From Platanthera guangdongensis (Eukaryota > Streptophyta > Magnoliopsida > Asparagales > Orchidaceae), in NCBI GenBank assembly GCA_039583875.1, contig CM077149.1, positions 154,594,249-154,658,248 of the forward strand: a stretch of DNA of 64,000 nucleotides. Reading direction: 5' to 3'. Positions 40,551-52,725 of this stretch are shown piece by piece; position 1 is the stretch's first letter, and every line of letters begins with the position of its first letter. The notes under the pieces are model-generated. The model was not told where the DNA came from. It did not search any database and worked only from the letters and a program-made list of their open reading frames with translations. A program made the translations under genes and the position numbers.

Positions 40551-41499
40551 GCGAGGGCGTCCTTGAAAGTGGACAAATTGCACAAATTCATAATGCGTCG
40601 TTGGTTTTAAAAAATTTTAATACCAGCGATCAACTATCAACTTTCTCAAAAAAAAAAAAAAAAAAAAAAAAATTTTGAACATTTTCATTTTATCGGAGTT
40701 ATTTCTCACTCATCTAGCCACCGTTTTTGACATATAAGTAGTCAAAATTCATTGTCTTGACGAGAGGAATCCAACTACACTAATCATTTTTAAAAATAAT
40801 GAGGGTGTCAGTGTCCATCAGGCCCCCCTCTAAATTCTCCCCTGAGTATAGCGGAGCACGGGGAAGGAAGGCATTGGACTGCTCACGGCTCGGAACTGAT
40901 CGGTCCAAATTTATTTTGGATTGGAGTTTTCCGGAACCGGGTCACTGTAACGGGATATATATATAGGAGTATTTTTGTAATCTCATATGTTACAAGGCTT
41001 TAAATACAGCCTCGCTGATTCTAATACTGGTTGAGCATAGAAAACCGCAAACTGCAAAAATTGTTCGTATCGTACAAACCGTACTAATTTTTAAACCGCA
41101 CCGTATAGTTTCCATGTGGTATGATTTTAAAGTTTTATAAACCGAGCGCGATTCAGTGCGGTGCGGTTTTGAGATCTTGAAAACTGCAAAAAACACTACG
41201 CACCGATTAATTGTATATTCTTATTTTTCATAAACACGTGACATATCATATACATTTAAATAAAAATATAATTATAAATTATTGATTAATATTATTAATT
41301 AATTAATTAATTATATTAGTGCATATAGTTAAATTCATGTTTTTTTGCTTTAGTTATTTTTTGATATAGTTCGTTTTGCAGTCTAACTCGACGCTCCGGT
41401 CGGACCGGAATAACCTGTATTGTCTTAGCTCTCGGAACAATTAAGCGCGCACACGGTCAATGAGAATAGAAAATTGACAAGGTAATTTTTTTGACGTGG
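40551..41499. other. FMO upstream region
   Basis: Contains a 23-A run (about 40648-40671), then sequence rich in CGGTTTT/AAACCG words at 41030-41190 that read as a degenerate repeat. No clear TATA box could be tied to the FMO start. Confidence 0.4.
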
Positions 41500-42533
41500 A
41501 AAATCTCGGAAAGAGGTGAAAAATAACGTGGTCGGATATGTGCCGACCAAGCCTCCACTAGATCTGAGTGTTGTTACAGGGTTTTTTCAAGAACTCAAGG
41601 GCGACAGACCGCCTCTCATAACAATTATTGGAGAGGGAGAGAGAGAGAACCGGGAGGGTGACAAGCCACCGCTCGCAGGGCTAATTATTTCCTCGTGTGT
41701 TGCGGGGAACGATACACTCGTTGTATTCTAGAGTCTTCTAATAATTCTTGGATACGGGGGCAGCTTGTTGTACTCGCTCTGATGTCTGGGACTTGGAAGC
41801 TCGTGCGACGCGTCGATCGCGTCCTATTCTCTATGAATTATCTCTTGTTGTACGTGGAGGAGACAAGAATTGCTGACTTGCTGATGCTTGATGGACTTGT
41901 TGCTGGTGTACAACCTCATATTCGTTGAGTCGGACTCAGAGACACCAACGGTCAGGATTGGACTAGCTAGAGAAGCTCCCGCCCTGAAGAAGTTCCCGCC
42001 CATGAGTGGGCGGGAACGCTTGCGCTTGCGCCGAGCTCCCGCCTTGGAGGAGCTCTCGCCCATAAGCAGGGGAGATCGCTTGCGCCAAGCTCTGAATAGG
42101 AAGGTTCTCGGCTCAGAGTTCTCGCTGAGTGGGGCCCAGGGCCTAGGGTAAAATGACCTAATTACCCTCAGGTAAAATTACCCCTATACCCTCAGGATAA
42201 ACGACGGGATTTGGCTATTGGCATGTCAACTAGGGGTATTTCAGTAATTTCAGGATAGCAAAAGGCTATAAATGGACTCATAAGGGCTCCTTAGAAAGCA
42301 AGCTCTCATTATCCTCCGAATCTCCAGTGCTTTCTGAGGAGCTCCTAGCCCAACTTTTAGCTTTGGAGGAAAAGCTCTCAGAGATCTTTCGGGTGTGAGG
42401 TGGGACCTCCCTGCTGAGACTTTGGGTCAGTCTTAGGTCCTTTGCAACTAGTCGAGGGTCGAGGCTCGAGAGAAGTAGGTGTTGGCTGCACCCCAGTTTT
42501 GAACTCCCGTTGAGGTCATTTTTGGCTTCAACA
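41500..42533 (+). mobile_element. gypsy-type LTR, 3' part
   Basis: TATA box GGCTATAAATGGAC at about 42264-42277 is followed by a leader and then GGCTTCAACA ending at 42533. Next comes GTTCTGGTGCGGTGAGCGTGG in the primer-site position, the arrangement also seen at 2270 on the minus strand. Repeated AGCTCCCGCC/GAGGAGCTC words occur at 41960-42070. The LTR start is not determined. Confidence 0.5.
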
Positions 42534-42591
42534 GTTCTGGTGCGGTGAGCGTGGAAGGCAGCTGATACAAGAAAGACTTGAGTTTTGTCTC

Positions 42592-42879
42592 ATGGCTGGA
42601 GGTGAAGGTGAAAGGTCTGGTTATGGAGGCTCCCCCACCCGGGGAGAGGAGGTGACGAGGAAGATGTTGGAGGACTTCAGGCGAGAAGTCCTGCAAACCA
42701 TCAGCTTGGCCTTCTCGGCCCGAAGCGAGTGGGTCACACCTCAGGTTCCGATAGAGGAGGTCCCGCTCTTGGGCGAGAACGCCCCTGGACAGCGCCCGGG
42801 GAAGGAGGTCCCGGCGGAGGCTAGCGAGAGGTTTCCCGCTTTTTCTTTGTGGTCGACTAGCTTACCCCATGATGTGTGA
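42592..42879 (+). pseudogene. gag N-terminus of the gypsy-type element
   Basis: The ATG at 42592 opens 95 codons: MAGGEGERSGYGGSPTRGEE, then a helical REVLQTISLAFSARSE segment, ending at 42879. Its place just after the LTR/PBS makes it a gag start. No further gag or pol follows, so the element is cut off here. Confidence 0.45.
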
Positions 42880-43330
42880 TTCACATGTGGAGGGTTTCCC
42901 GGTAAGACGAGTCCTCTCATGTTGAAACTGACGAGAACCCTAAGCTTTTGAACAAGCCCGAGCAATGAAGCTTATGAGCTGGCAAGGTTAATCAAGGGTC
43001 CTTAACGCCTGTTATGCTTAAATTGGTAAAATTGGTAAGAATGATGGAGCTAATGGACAAGCCCGATGGTGTTGTGATCCATGTGTTGGTGGGGTCTTTG
43101 CGAGAGTTCTTGGCCATGAGCTTGTATATCTTTGGAGAATGAGAGTACCCATGTGATTATGATGTGATGATTTGTGATGGTGTGTTAGAACCATACGTAT
43201 TATAGGGTGTCTTGGGTGAAACCCAAATTTGAATACATTTTGCATTATAGGCCTCATTCTATTTACATGCTCAATATAGAAACATGTTTGATGTTTGAGA
43301 CACCAAATTCTATTATTTTTTATGTTTGTT
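42880..43330. other. no gene seen
   Basis: Non-coding with no recognisable repeat. Possibly more of the gypsy interior. Confidence 0.4.
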
Positions 43331-43899
43331 TATGTTCTATTACATGCATACAAAGTACGGATCTGTAGGGTGATGGAGTACCTCGGGGTCCGCTAGTGAC
43401 TGCTGGGATGTGGTGTGTTGGTTACACAGTTGAGGTCAGTCTTTATTGACCCACGTTATAATAAAATTTTATAGGGCAATGATCGCAAGATGTAGCAAGC
43501 ACACCAGCCAAAATGTCCTAAGCCTTATGAAGTGTACCCCCCCTTGAAATTTGTTTGTGTGTTATCATGTTATGTTTCTTTCAATGCAATCCAGCTTGCA
43601 TGCCGATAGAGCCTAGGAGTGCTTTGACACGTTGTTATGATGAGTGTTATTGTTTTTGTTTTGCACACTTGAATGTTGTAAGGCCTTAAAATCATTCCAG
43701 ACTCCTATGCGGTTGTGGACAACTTTTAGTCTTGTTATTTTGTTTCTACTATTTTATTTTCTTATTTTGAGATGAGTACTACTTTTGTATCAATTTATAA
43801 TGCTAAAGCTGCGGCGTCTATATGTTGTGGGGCCCCGGCCGGACCCATATTATATGGTCATTACAGGGGAGGTGTTACACCTACCCCCTCATGCTCACA

Positions 43900-44060
43900 T
43901 AAAACATATTGATGTAAGGTACCATTTTGTTCGAGACATGCGAGGTCCTTTTACAGAAGATTGATACCAAGGAGAATTCAGCAGACATGCTTACGAAGAT
44001 GCTTCCAGTCCATAAATTCACATATTACAAAGGTTTGGTGAACGTACAAGCTCAGAGGTG
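43900..44060 (+). pseudogene. copia C-terminal fragment, copy 1
   Basis: Reads KHIDVRYHFVRDM, then after a frame break KENSADMLTKMLPVHKFTYY, the end of a copia RNase H. Followed by GGGAGGGGG and the start of the LTR at 44117. Confidence 0.7.
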
Positions 44061-44789
44061 AGTGCTTTGATGGGCACTTTTGAAGAACTGCACATGGCTT
44101 GATCCCATGGGAGGGGGTGTACGTAGGCAGCCACCTTGACGCAGCCGATTTGTGTTGATATTAATTGTGTCATCTCATATTTGTTTTGTGTCAAATAAGA
44201 GATAAGATAGAGATTGTTGTTAGTATATGTTTATTACATGAATAAAAAGTGCGGACCTGTAGGGTGATGGAGTGCCCCGGGGTCCGCTAGGGACAACCAA
44301 AAGGAGGGGTGTTGGTTACACAGTTGAGGTCAGTCTTTCCTGACCCGCATTATAACAAAATTTTATAGGGCAATGATCACAAGTTGTAGCAAGCACACCA
44401 GCCAAAAAGTCCTAAGGCTCATGAAGTGTACCCCCACCCCTTTTGATATTTTATGTGTGTTTTCATGTTATGTCTCTTTCAATGTAATCCAGCTTGCATG
44501 TCAAGGTAGTCTAGAAGTGCTTTGAGACGTTATGATGAGTGTTGTTGTTGTTTTTGTTTTGGACACTTGAATGTTGTAAGGCCTTAAGATCATTTCAAAC
44601 TCATATGCGGTTGTGGACAACTTTTAGTCTTGTTGTTTTGTTTCTGCTATTTTATTTTCCTATTTTGAGATGTGTTGTACTTTTATATTACTTTATAATG
44701 TTAAAGCAGCGACGTCTATATGTTGTGGAGCCCCGGCTGGACCCATATTATATGGTCATTACAGGGGAGGTGTTACACCTACCCCCTCA

Positions 44790-44962
44790 TGCTCGTACCA
44801 AACATATTGATGTAAGGTACCATGCATTTTGTTTGAAACATGCGAGGTCCTTTTAAAGAAGATTGATACCAAGGAGAATTCAGCAGACATGCTCACGAAG
44901 GTGCTTCCAGTCCATAAATTCACATATTACAAAAGTTTGGTGAACGTTCAAGCTCAGAGGTG
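44790..44962 (+). pseudogene. copia C-terminal fragment, copy 2
   Basis: Same tail: HARTKHIDVRYH, then KENSADMLTKVLPVHKFTYY across frame breaks. It is followed by a polypurine tract and the full LTR at 45019. Confidence 0.7.
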
Positions 44963-45018
44963 AGTGCTTTGAGGAACACTTTTGAAGAACTTCGTATGAC
45001 TTGATCCAGTGGGAGGGG

Positions 45019-45359
45019 GTGTACGTATGCAGCCACCTTGGCTCAGCCGATTTGTGTTGATGTTAACTGTGTCATCTCATATTTATTTTGTGTCAAATAA
45101 GAGATGAGGTGAAGATTGTTTGTCATTTTTTGGTTAGCCTTAATTTTTCCTATAAATATAAAGGGGTTAGAGTTTTAATTTAAGAATTGAGAGTATGAAG
45201 TTGTATTATTGTATTAGCTCTTTTTGTCTCTCCCACCGGTGATAGTGGATATGCCCTCCCCGTGGACGTAGGCGTTTCTCGTCGAAGCACGTAAATCACA
45301 TTGTGTTCTTTGTTGTTTTTCGTTGTGTGATTTTGTTTTTTCGCTTTGTTCGCATAACA
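45019..45359 (+). mobile_element. copia 3' LTR
   Basis: Starts TGTACGTATGCAGCC after GTGGGAGGGGG and ends CGCATAACA. Contains TATA (CTATAAATATAAAGGGG) near 45150. About 341 bp. Confidence 0.65.
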
Positions 45360-45483
45360 AGTCGGCCAATAAATAATGTTTATTCACCCATATATTTTTA
45401 TAGGATATAATTTTCTAACACTACCATCGAGCAATATTCATTGAGTAGTGACATCGCTTAAAAATGGTCGTTGAGCAATGTTA

Positions 45484-45703
45484 GGCTCTATTTGGTTCGG
45501 CATTTTGCCGCTCCGTTTTGGGCAAGCGCCGCCGGAAGGCGGGTAAATAAATGAACCTCCGACGACGTTTGCTCCGTTTTAACCAACCCTCCTTGAGAAA
45601 CGCCTAAAAAAGCTCCGTTTGGAGAAGACACCTCACCCCTCCGATTCGAACACTCCGTTTCCACCCGCTGGATCGACCCGCCACCGCCGAACCAAATGAA
45701 GCC
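45484..45703. mobile_element. Tourist-like MITE, TSD TTA
   Basis: Inverted ends are GGCTCTATTTGGTTCGGC at the left and the complement of the right end, GGCTTCATTTGGTTCGGC. TTA lies on both sides (45481-45483, 45704-45706). 220 bp, non-coding, as expected for PIF/Harbinger-derived MITEs. Confidence 0.85.
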
Positions 45704-45755
45704 TTAGTTAAGTAGTAACTATATATTGCTCGAAGAAGTTGTATGAAGTTTTAAA

Positions 45756-46213
45756 AAAGGTGATTGTTAATCGCACCCTTTATATGACTATCTGCACTTC
45801 ATTTTGTTTTAAAAAAACTTTTTTCTAAAACTTTATCCACACCCGGCCATCTCCCCCATTTCGCGGAAGCTACACGCCGTCTTCCTCTTCGTCGGGCTGC
45901 TCCCGTCTCAGGCATCTTACTCACGCCATCTTCCTCTCCGGTCAACCAGTTGGAGCTCCTTCCAACGTGCTCCTTCCGTCGGCGCCCGTGTCCCCCTTTT
46001 CGGGTACTCTAAAAGTATAATACCTGAGAGAAATCATCGTCCAACACTACTCTATTAGTCGTCTCACGCATACTACTCGGGGATATTTTCGGGTGCGTCC
46101 AGAAAAATATCAGGGTGCGACAATAAAAAAATGAGGTGCGGTTATATTTTCGGGTTGCGGTTAACAATGAGGTGCGAATAGTCAAAACTGGGGTGCGGTT
46201 AACAATCACCTTT
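45756..46213. mobile_element. foldback/MITE-like element
   Basis: AAAGGTGATTGTTAATCGCACC at the left is matched inverted by GGTGCGGTTAACAATCACCTTT at the right (one mismatch). The interior holds GGGTGCGGTTA-like repeats and a C-rich segment (45840-46000). The TSD is ambiguous because flanks are A/T runs. Confidence 0.65.
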
Positions 46214-46564
46214 AAAAAGTGATACTCAGTTCTGAAGAGCAAGCTCGTGCGCACAATGACGAAGAGCGCGGAGTGCACACATTTCTGAAGAGTGCATCCG
46301 TGTGCGCAATTCCGAAGTGCACACCCATGCACTCAGTTTCAAAGAACATGTCCATGATGATGAAAAGCGTGACCTTCCTTGTACAAGATTCATTCAATTA
46401 TTGTACCGTGAGCGGTGATCAATTACCCTCGCAAACAATTTTTCAGTCAACATTAATGACTAGTGGATTTATCAGAATTGAGTCTAGCCCGTGTTTTTTT
46501 TTCACATAAAAGTCTTGTAACAATCTATTCTTGGACTACTTAAGTGTTAATCTCATTCCTAAGG
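46214..46564. other. no gene seen
   Basis: Repeated GTGCACAC/TTCCGAAG words (46250-46340), no coding signal. Confidence 0.4.
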
Positions 46565-46567
46565 TAA

Positions 46568-47434
46568 GACTTTGTTTGACGCAGCGTTTTGGAGTGGGGG
46601 ACCGCCACTTCTTAAACAATCGCGCCAAACAATATCCCCCCCCCCCTCCAGCACGAGAAGCCCCCGCTCCAGAATCGCGGAAAAAGCGTCGTGATTTTTG
46701 TTCACGACTCACAGTCACGGAAGTCGTGATTCGCGAATGCCCTCTTGTCTCCCTGTGTTTCTTCTTCCTCGTTCAGGTGAGGCGGCGGCGCATGGAGTTC
46801 TCAGTACAGCGGCTAAGGTCGTCAACCTCATAGCATGAAGTTCTCAATATGGCAGTTGCGTTCTTGCCAACCTCTTTCTCCGGCAATAGACCACCTTCGA
46901 TCTCTTTCTCCGGTGATAGGCTTACTGTTACGATTTCTGCTCACTTCTGCAATTTTTTTTTCTTCTGGTAGAGATGGAACCTTTCTTCTAATTTACCAGT
47001 TTTCGCCCTTAACACATAGCTGTAATGGGTGCAGGAAATTTCTACAACTACTGAGATTCTCCTTCCTTGTATTTCTTTCAAAAACTTCAGGAGGGTCGTA
47101 CATTCAAGAAAATTATTAAGCGTACGATAGGAAGGGCAATGTATCATTTTGCAGTTCACTTGTTTAATGTTTAGGTCAGAGCACTTTTTTTGTATTTAAC
47201 TTAAAATGTCTTAAGTTCACTTGTTTAATTTGTGTTCTTCGTTGTCTGTCTTTAAATAAATAAAAACTGCACATTACAGCTGTTTTGTTAATCAGGTAGA
47301 CAACTTTTCTGTTTGAAACAGCATTGTAAAAGCTGTTCTTCCAAACAGATTCATAGATTCTGTCACAGCTTTGCAAAACAGCTGATTATTCCACCACTGC
47401 TTCTTTAGTCGCTGCAGCCGCGTCAAACAGAGCC
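46568..47434. mobile_element. PIF/Harbinger-like non-autonomous element, TSD TAA
   Basis: The left end is GACTTTGTTTGACGCAGCG and the complement of the right end is GGCTCTGTTTGACGCGGCTG. TAA flanks both sides (46565-46567, 47435-47437). 867 bp with no transposase. TIRs about 19 bp with three mismatches. Confidence 0.75.
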
Positions 47435-47437
47435 TAA

Positions 47438-47991
47438 AATGGTCCAACTCGATTGATCCGTGAAAGGATTGTTGGGCTCATAATAGTTTCAATTAATGCA
47501 CTGACTAACTTTGGCGTTCCAGATAGAATTGTTTTCTTTGTACTAATGTATTATGGATTTTATTAAATCTGTCTCTATTAAACTATGACTTTGTTTGGAA
47601 CGATGGTGACAGTCAAGAATATATGGATTAAATTATCATCCGTTAATGCCCACCAAAGAAATTTCATCCATTTTTATGTTCAAACTGATGATGTTTGATA
47701 GGTGATTCTTAACGAATGACAATTTAACTCATGTGTTTACAACCGCGCGCCACCACCTTGCCAGACCGAGCTTATATTAATTAGACTGAAATGAGAGTTG
47801 TAATTATGAAAAAAAAAACAAATTAAATAAAATGACAAATGAATATAGTTAGATATATGGTCTAAGTGGGACATTTAAAACTATATTAATATTGATATAT
47901 AAAAAGGCATTTGTGTAAACTAATAAGAGAAGAGCAGCATTTATTAGCAGGCAGCATTGTTAGACGATCGCGCTTCCAAGAGAACGCCAAC
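47438..47991. promoter_or_regulatory. presumed promoter region of the PDLP-type gene
   Basis: AT-rich upstream sequence. A TATA-like ATATATAAAAAGGC lies at about 47895-47908, some 85-95 bp before the ATG at 47992, a reasonable distance for a plant gene. Confidence 0.45.
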
Positions 47992-49513
47992 ATGTCTTCT
48001 TCCTCCTTCGACAAACTCATCATGCTTTTGATCTACTTCGTCGCCACCCTTCTCCCCGTCACAGCCGCAAGCAGCAGCTTCATCTACGCCGCCTGCTTCC
48101 CCTCCCGCAACGTTAACTCGGCGGCGGCGGACGCCCCTTTCCAATCCAACCTCAACTCCTCCTCACCTCCGTCGCCAACTCCGCCTCAGACGACTCCGTC
48201 TACAGCAGCTTCGCCGTCGGCAACTCCTCCTCCTCCTCGCCCCCAGCCGCAGGATCCGCCGCCTACGGCCTCTATCAGTGCCGCGACGACCTGAGCTCAG
48301 GCGAGTGCTCGTCCTGCGTGCGGAGCGCTGTGAGCCAGGTGGGGCTGCTGTGCCCGGGCACCTACACCGCGACTCTGCAGCTCGACGGCTGTATGGTACG
48401 CTACAGCAACGAGGATTTCTTGGGGAAGTTGGATACGACGTCGTCGTCGGCGGGGTACAAGCAGTGCAGCCGTGAGACGAGTGCTGGGGACGGCGGGGAG
48501 TTTTTCCGGCGGAGGGACGATGTGCTGGGTGTTCTGGAGAGCGGGCTGCAGCAGGGGTTCAGGGTCAGCAGCTCGGGGATGGTGCAGGGGTTTGCGCAGT
48601 GCGTTGGGGATTTGAGCACGGAGGACTGCGGCGCTTGCCTCCGGCAGGCCGTCCAGCAGCTCCGGAATGCGTGCGGGGCGTCTCTGGCCGCTGATTTGTT
48701 CCTCGGGCAGTGTTACGCTCGCTTCTGGGCTTCCGGCTACTATCCGCGCGCGGCCACCGCAGCAGGTTCAGGTTTTACCGGCCACCACGGTTCCTAGCTA
48801 GCTCCTCCCATTTCTTCATATATATCATTTCATTATTAATTCCAGCAGCTTCGTCTGTAAGTGATTAATGCACCGCGTCCCTGTTTGGGATCCTGATATG
48901 GGTGGGTTTACACCTTACTTATTTATTTTGATTAAAAGGAAATGAATTCTCTCCATTTCACTACAAATGGAGATGATGAGGATTCCCATGTAATAATTTC
49001 AGTGTGGTATACAACCAATTGAATGCAGTGGAAATTAAAGTGAGCATCGATCCATATCTTCTTCCATCATTTCAGAATAAAATAAAGATAAAAATATATT
49101 TTTCCTTCGTTCGCTTTCGCTGATGATAATTTTTTTTATTTTTTTTTTGAAAAAAAGGAAACATCATTATTTGACAAATATATATGTATTATGGTAATTA
49201 ATTAGGAGAATAATGATATATTATATATGATTCCGGGCAGATTACAATAATGAAGATGATGTTGGAAGGACAGTGGCGATAATAGTGGGCATATTAGCAG
49301 GCGTGGCACTCCTGCTGGTCTTCTTTTCCTTTATGAAAACTGCATGTACGTCGAATGTAATTAATGTTCTCTCTCATTCACATTATTAATTCCCATATAT
49401 ATATATATACTATTAATAGTTTAATACTTAATTAATTTGTTAAGTTTCTCTTTTATTATAACACGCAGCTAGCTAGCATCAATACATCATCTGCTCTCTT
49501 CCTTTCAGGCTAA
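47992..49513 (+). pseudogene. PDLP: plasmodesmata-located protein (DUF26/Gnk2), one frameshift
   Basis: PDLPs are type I membrane proteins of plasmodesmata that regulate cell-to-cell movement and callose. Exons: 47992-48765, 49241-49345 and 49509-49513 (splitting the final Cys codon before TAA). Signal peptide: LLIYFVATLLPVTA. Two Gnk2 domains each show C-x8-C-x2-C: CRDDLSSGECSSC and CVGDLSTEDCGAC. Exon 2 gives DYNNEDDVGRT followed by a transmembrane helix (VAIIVGILAGVALLLVFF) and the short tail FMKTAC. Near 48154-48165 the frame shifts by one base: upstream SNLNS is in one frame, downstream LLTSVANSASDD in another. So the gene is broken or the sequence has a 1-nt error; the rest is intact. 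Confidence 0.85.
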
Positions 49514-49993
49514 TAATGATGAGCTGACAAAGAGAAGAAAACATTTGTTCTGGATTCAGGAGTTAATTCCATGATGATATATATATTCGATGGATGTAAT
49601 AAATAGATGTAGAACCCGGCCGTGTTGAAGTTGAGTTAAATATAGCACAGTGTTTTGTATTTTATTCCATGCATGGTCTGATTCAGGGATTGATCCTGCA
49701 TAACTAATTATAAATATTAGGTAGCTATGTATGAACCATGCTTATATATTTACCTTGGAACTTTATCCACTTCTATGTTCAAAACAATTAGTAATATCTT
49801 TTCTTGGTAGCCATCACGTACTGTTGTCACGCAAAAATGCATTAATTCCATGACGGCAAAGTTTTTCTCCAAACTCACTTGAGCAAAAATGCCGCTTCAA
49901 ACGGAGTAGATGAGACCAAGATAATGTCCAGTCAGTCCCTCCTATGTGGAGGTGGACTTGGCCTGGAGTTCGTTGGAGTAATGATCCACCAGG
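49514..49993. other. PDLP downstream region
   Basis: 49514-49800 is probably the PDLP 3' UTR and spacer (AATAAATAG at about 49598). 49810-49993 holds sequence that stays partly open on the minus strand, with no recognised domain. It directly abuts the copia LTR. Confidence 0.4.
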
Positions 49994-51303
49994 TGTGAAA
50001 ATTTCCCAAAATGGGATGGGGGGAAGCCTCAAGTGATCGCATGAGCACTCAAGCACAATCAAAGATAAGTAAAAATCAGTAGCAACAGCAGCATAAAAAA
50101 TTCCAATTGAAATTAACTTGTTTACAGAATGAGGTATACATTGTAAGACATGATTTACAATGTAACCAAGAGAAATAAAAATCTGCAACAAGAAGTTAAC
50201 TGCGCAGATAACAAGCTATAATCGCACTAGTCGTCAGTCTGTAAGCAGAGTCCGTCGAAACCGCTGAAGTCGCATATCCGCGACTAGCTGCGCTGCCTGG
50301 TTATTGAAATGTTGTAGGAACATAAACAAAACTCGCAGATAGACCGGACGAACTGCTCTGCTTATCCGCAATTCGGAGGAAGAGAACAAGTCGCAGAGAC
50401 CGCGACCTGCTGTTATCCGCTGACTGCTATCCACGACTTTTCAACACCAAGCTTCCACTAGTTGCCTAGCCATCTGATGTTAGTCGCACAACCTGCACAG
50501 AATCGGCTTCCTTAGTCGTAACGGTTAGAAAACTGTAACAACAAAAACAAAGCGCGAGCTAGTTCTCACTGTTCACTATTATTTTGAGATGAGCCGAGAA
50601 CTCCTATTTATAGGTGTGAGGAGGAGTGTCGTCACCACCCATAACAATAAGATAACCGATCGTCAGACCTGTTGGCTAACATCACAAATTCGCATAAGTG
50701 AGGATACAAAAACCAGTCCACCAATTAAGGAAGACTATCAGCAAATAACCAGACCGGCATGCTCGCGGACACAACTCCAGTTCGCGCAAAGCTCCGGCCC
50801 GCGACAGCCATGCCGCCAACTTGCCGAGCTTAGCAAGCTCAAGAAGCAGTCCGCACACAAGCGATCTCGGCGAGTTAGGCAACAAAGCTGGACTTAGTCT
50901 CACAAGACCAAGTCCACGACAAGCTTCGTGGTCTCCAAATAATTGAACCACCTGAGACCAAATCCACGCCCAAGCTGAACAACACCAGTTTGCCACCTTG
51001 CAGACTGCTCCATTAGATAACGCAGCCTCTAAGCAACTAGCCCGCGCAACTGTGCCGACCTCCACGATCTAACAATCAGACCGCAAGCACAGAAACAAGA
51101 CGGACACCGACGAGCTCCAGAAGAGTCTGCAACACGAACTCCAGACGAGTCTGCCATAACCGCAGTTAGACATCCCTAACCGCCCGGTATACCAAGGATG
51201 CTTGCTTAACCAGACCATAAGAACTACCGGCAACCCGCCAAAGCTGTCCGCCAGGCCGCGATGGACTCTGCGGTCTATGCGATCTGACCAGTCAAATTGC
51301 CCA
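49994..51303 (-). repeat. 3' LTR of the large copia element
   Basis: About 1310 bp; TATA-like CTATAAATAGGAG (minus) near 50607-50620. Borders by comparison with 62046-63384. Confidence 0.7.
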
Positions 51304-52725
51304 AGTCCACTTGAATTGTGAATTGGAAACCAGCCTGAGTAATCCTTGTAACCGAATAAATGGTCCCTTCGATAGTGTATTCGCGAAGATGTCTGCGACA
51401 TTGTCCTCGCTCCGCACATGCTTAACCATCAGAGTCCCCTCCAGCACCTCCTGAACAAAGTGATGCTTGATCTCGATGTGCTTCGTCCGCTCGTGACAAA
51501 CTGGATTGTTGACCAGTTTAAGACCACTCTCGTTGTCACCGCGAAGTGCAGTAGAACATCGCACCTCCTCATAGAAGTCATCCACTAATCCCCTAAACCA
51601 GATGACTTCCTAAGCTGCTAAGGCCGAAGCCTTGTATTCTACTTCTGTAGTGGAGATGGACACTGAATTAATCTTGCTTCTTACTACACCAAGAAACAGC
51701 TGTCGATCTCATGAAGAAGACGTAACTAGACTCCGACTTCTGATCATCTGTATCTCCTCCATAATCAGCATCCATGTTTTAGTGCAGACTAAAACTCGTG
51801 CCCCTCTTATAAAAGAGACCCATCTCTGAGGTAAACTTGACATACTTCAGAATTCCTTTAGCTGCCACTAAATGAGGTTTTCATGGCTTCGCCATATACC
51901 GGCTATCCCGACCCACCGCATAAGCAATATCTTGCATAGTAATTGTCAGATATATGAGACTCCCCACGAGAGCCCAAAATTCTAAAGGGTATGTAAAAAC
52001 CCATCATTCATCCCATCTAAGTTTCAATCCAACTTCCAGAGAAGTAGAACTGCTCTTCCCTTCTTGCATGTCGAATCACTTGATAATTCTCTCAGCATAG
52101 ACCTTCTGGGAAACGAGCATGATAATTATTCTTCTGCCTCTCCATATCGAGTTCAAGGAAATGTTGAAGCTCACTCAGATCCTTCATCTCGAATTGAATA
52201 GCTAACTCGACCCTGAGCCTAGCTACTTCCTCATCCGAGTTCTCCGTGACGATCATGTTGTTAACATATAACAGAACGAGGACCTGAAGCACTAGTCTTT
52301 TCTTAATGAAAAGACTAGAATCCCAGTCTGAAGCAAAATAATCACAGAATTGGAGATATTCTGCAATATTCTCATATTACGCCCGAGGCGCCTGCTTCAG
52401 ACCATATCGGGTTTTCTTCAGCTTGCAGACATGTCTAGGATGATCTTCAGATATAACTAGGTGGCTGCACGATGACGATATTCTTGTCAATGTCGTCGTA
52501 AAGGAAAACATTCTTCACGTCGAGTTGCCAAATCTCCCAACCTTGGCAAGCCGCCAGACAGATCACCACATGAATTGAAGTCATCTTAGCCACCGGACTG
52601 AACGTCTATTCATAGTCCTCCTCATACTGTTGTGGGAACCCTCGAGCTACAAGGCGAGCCTTGTACCACTCGATTCTACTGTCAGCCTTCTTCTTGAGTT
52701 TGTAAACACACTTGCATATAACATG
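51304..52725 (-). pseudogene. copia RT and RNase H remnant
   Basis: Minus-strand frames with stops. RT begins CVYKLKKKADSRIEWYKARL at the CACTA edge, then the palm motif LLYVNNMIVTENSDEEVARL, where the two catalytic Asp of YVDD are both Asn (codons at 52262-52257). RNase H ends with CHERTKHIEIKHHFVQEVLE and DNVADIFANTLSKGPF. Both Asp-to-Asn and the nearby Gly-to-Glu-type change are G-to-A on the coding strand. Confidence 0.8.

Larger units (their letters stand above)
43331..45118 (+). repeat. ~894-bp tandem duplication of retroelement ends
   Basis: Copies 43331-44224 and 44225-45118 align along their whole length (for example CTGTAGGGTGATGGAGT at 43363 and 44257). Each holds an LTR-like block, then a copia RNase H tail, then a polypurine tract and the start of a copia LTR (TGTACGTA-GCAGCCACC). 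They differ by scattered substitutions and small indels. Confidence 0.85.

Noticed and set aside
39939..40583. FMO start further upstream, adding 11 residues (MQFVHFQ)
   Set aside because: The codon there is GTG, not ATG. The first in-frame ATG is at 40550, right before the FAD motif.
47911..48294. Pro-rich 127-codon protein from the first PDLP frame
   Set aside because: After about 48160 it is the wrong frame of the DUF26 domain. The Pro/Ser-rich tail is a frameshift product.
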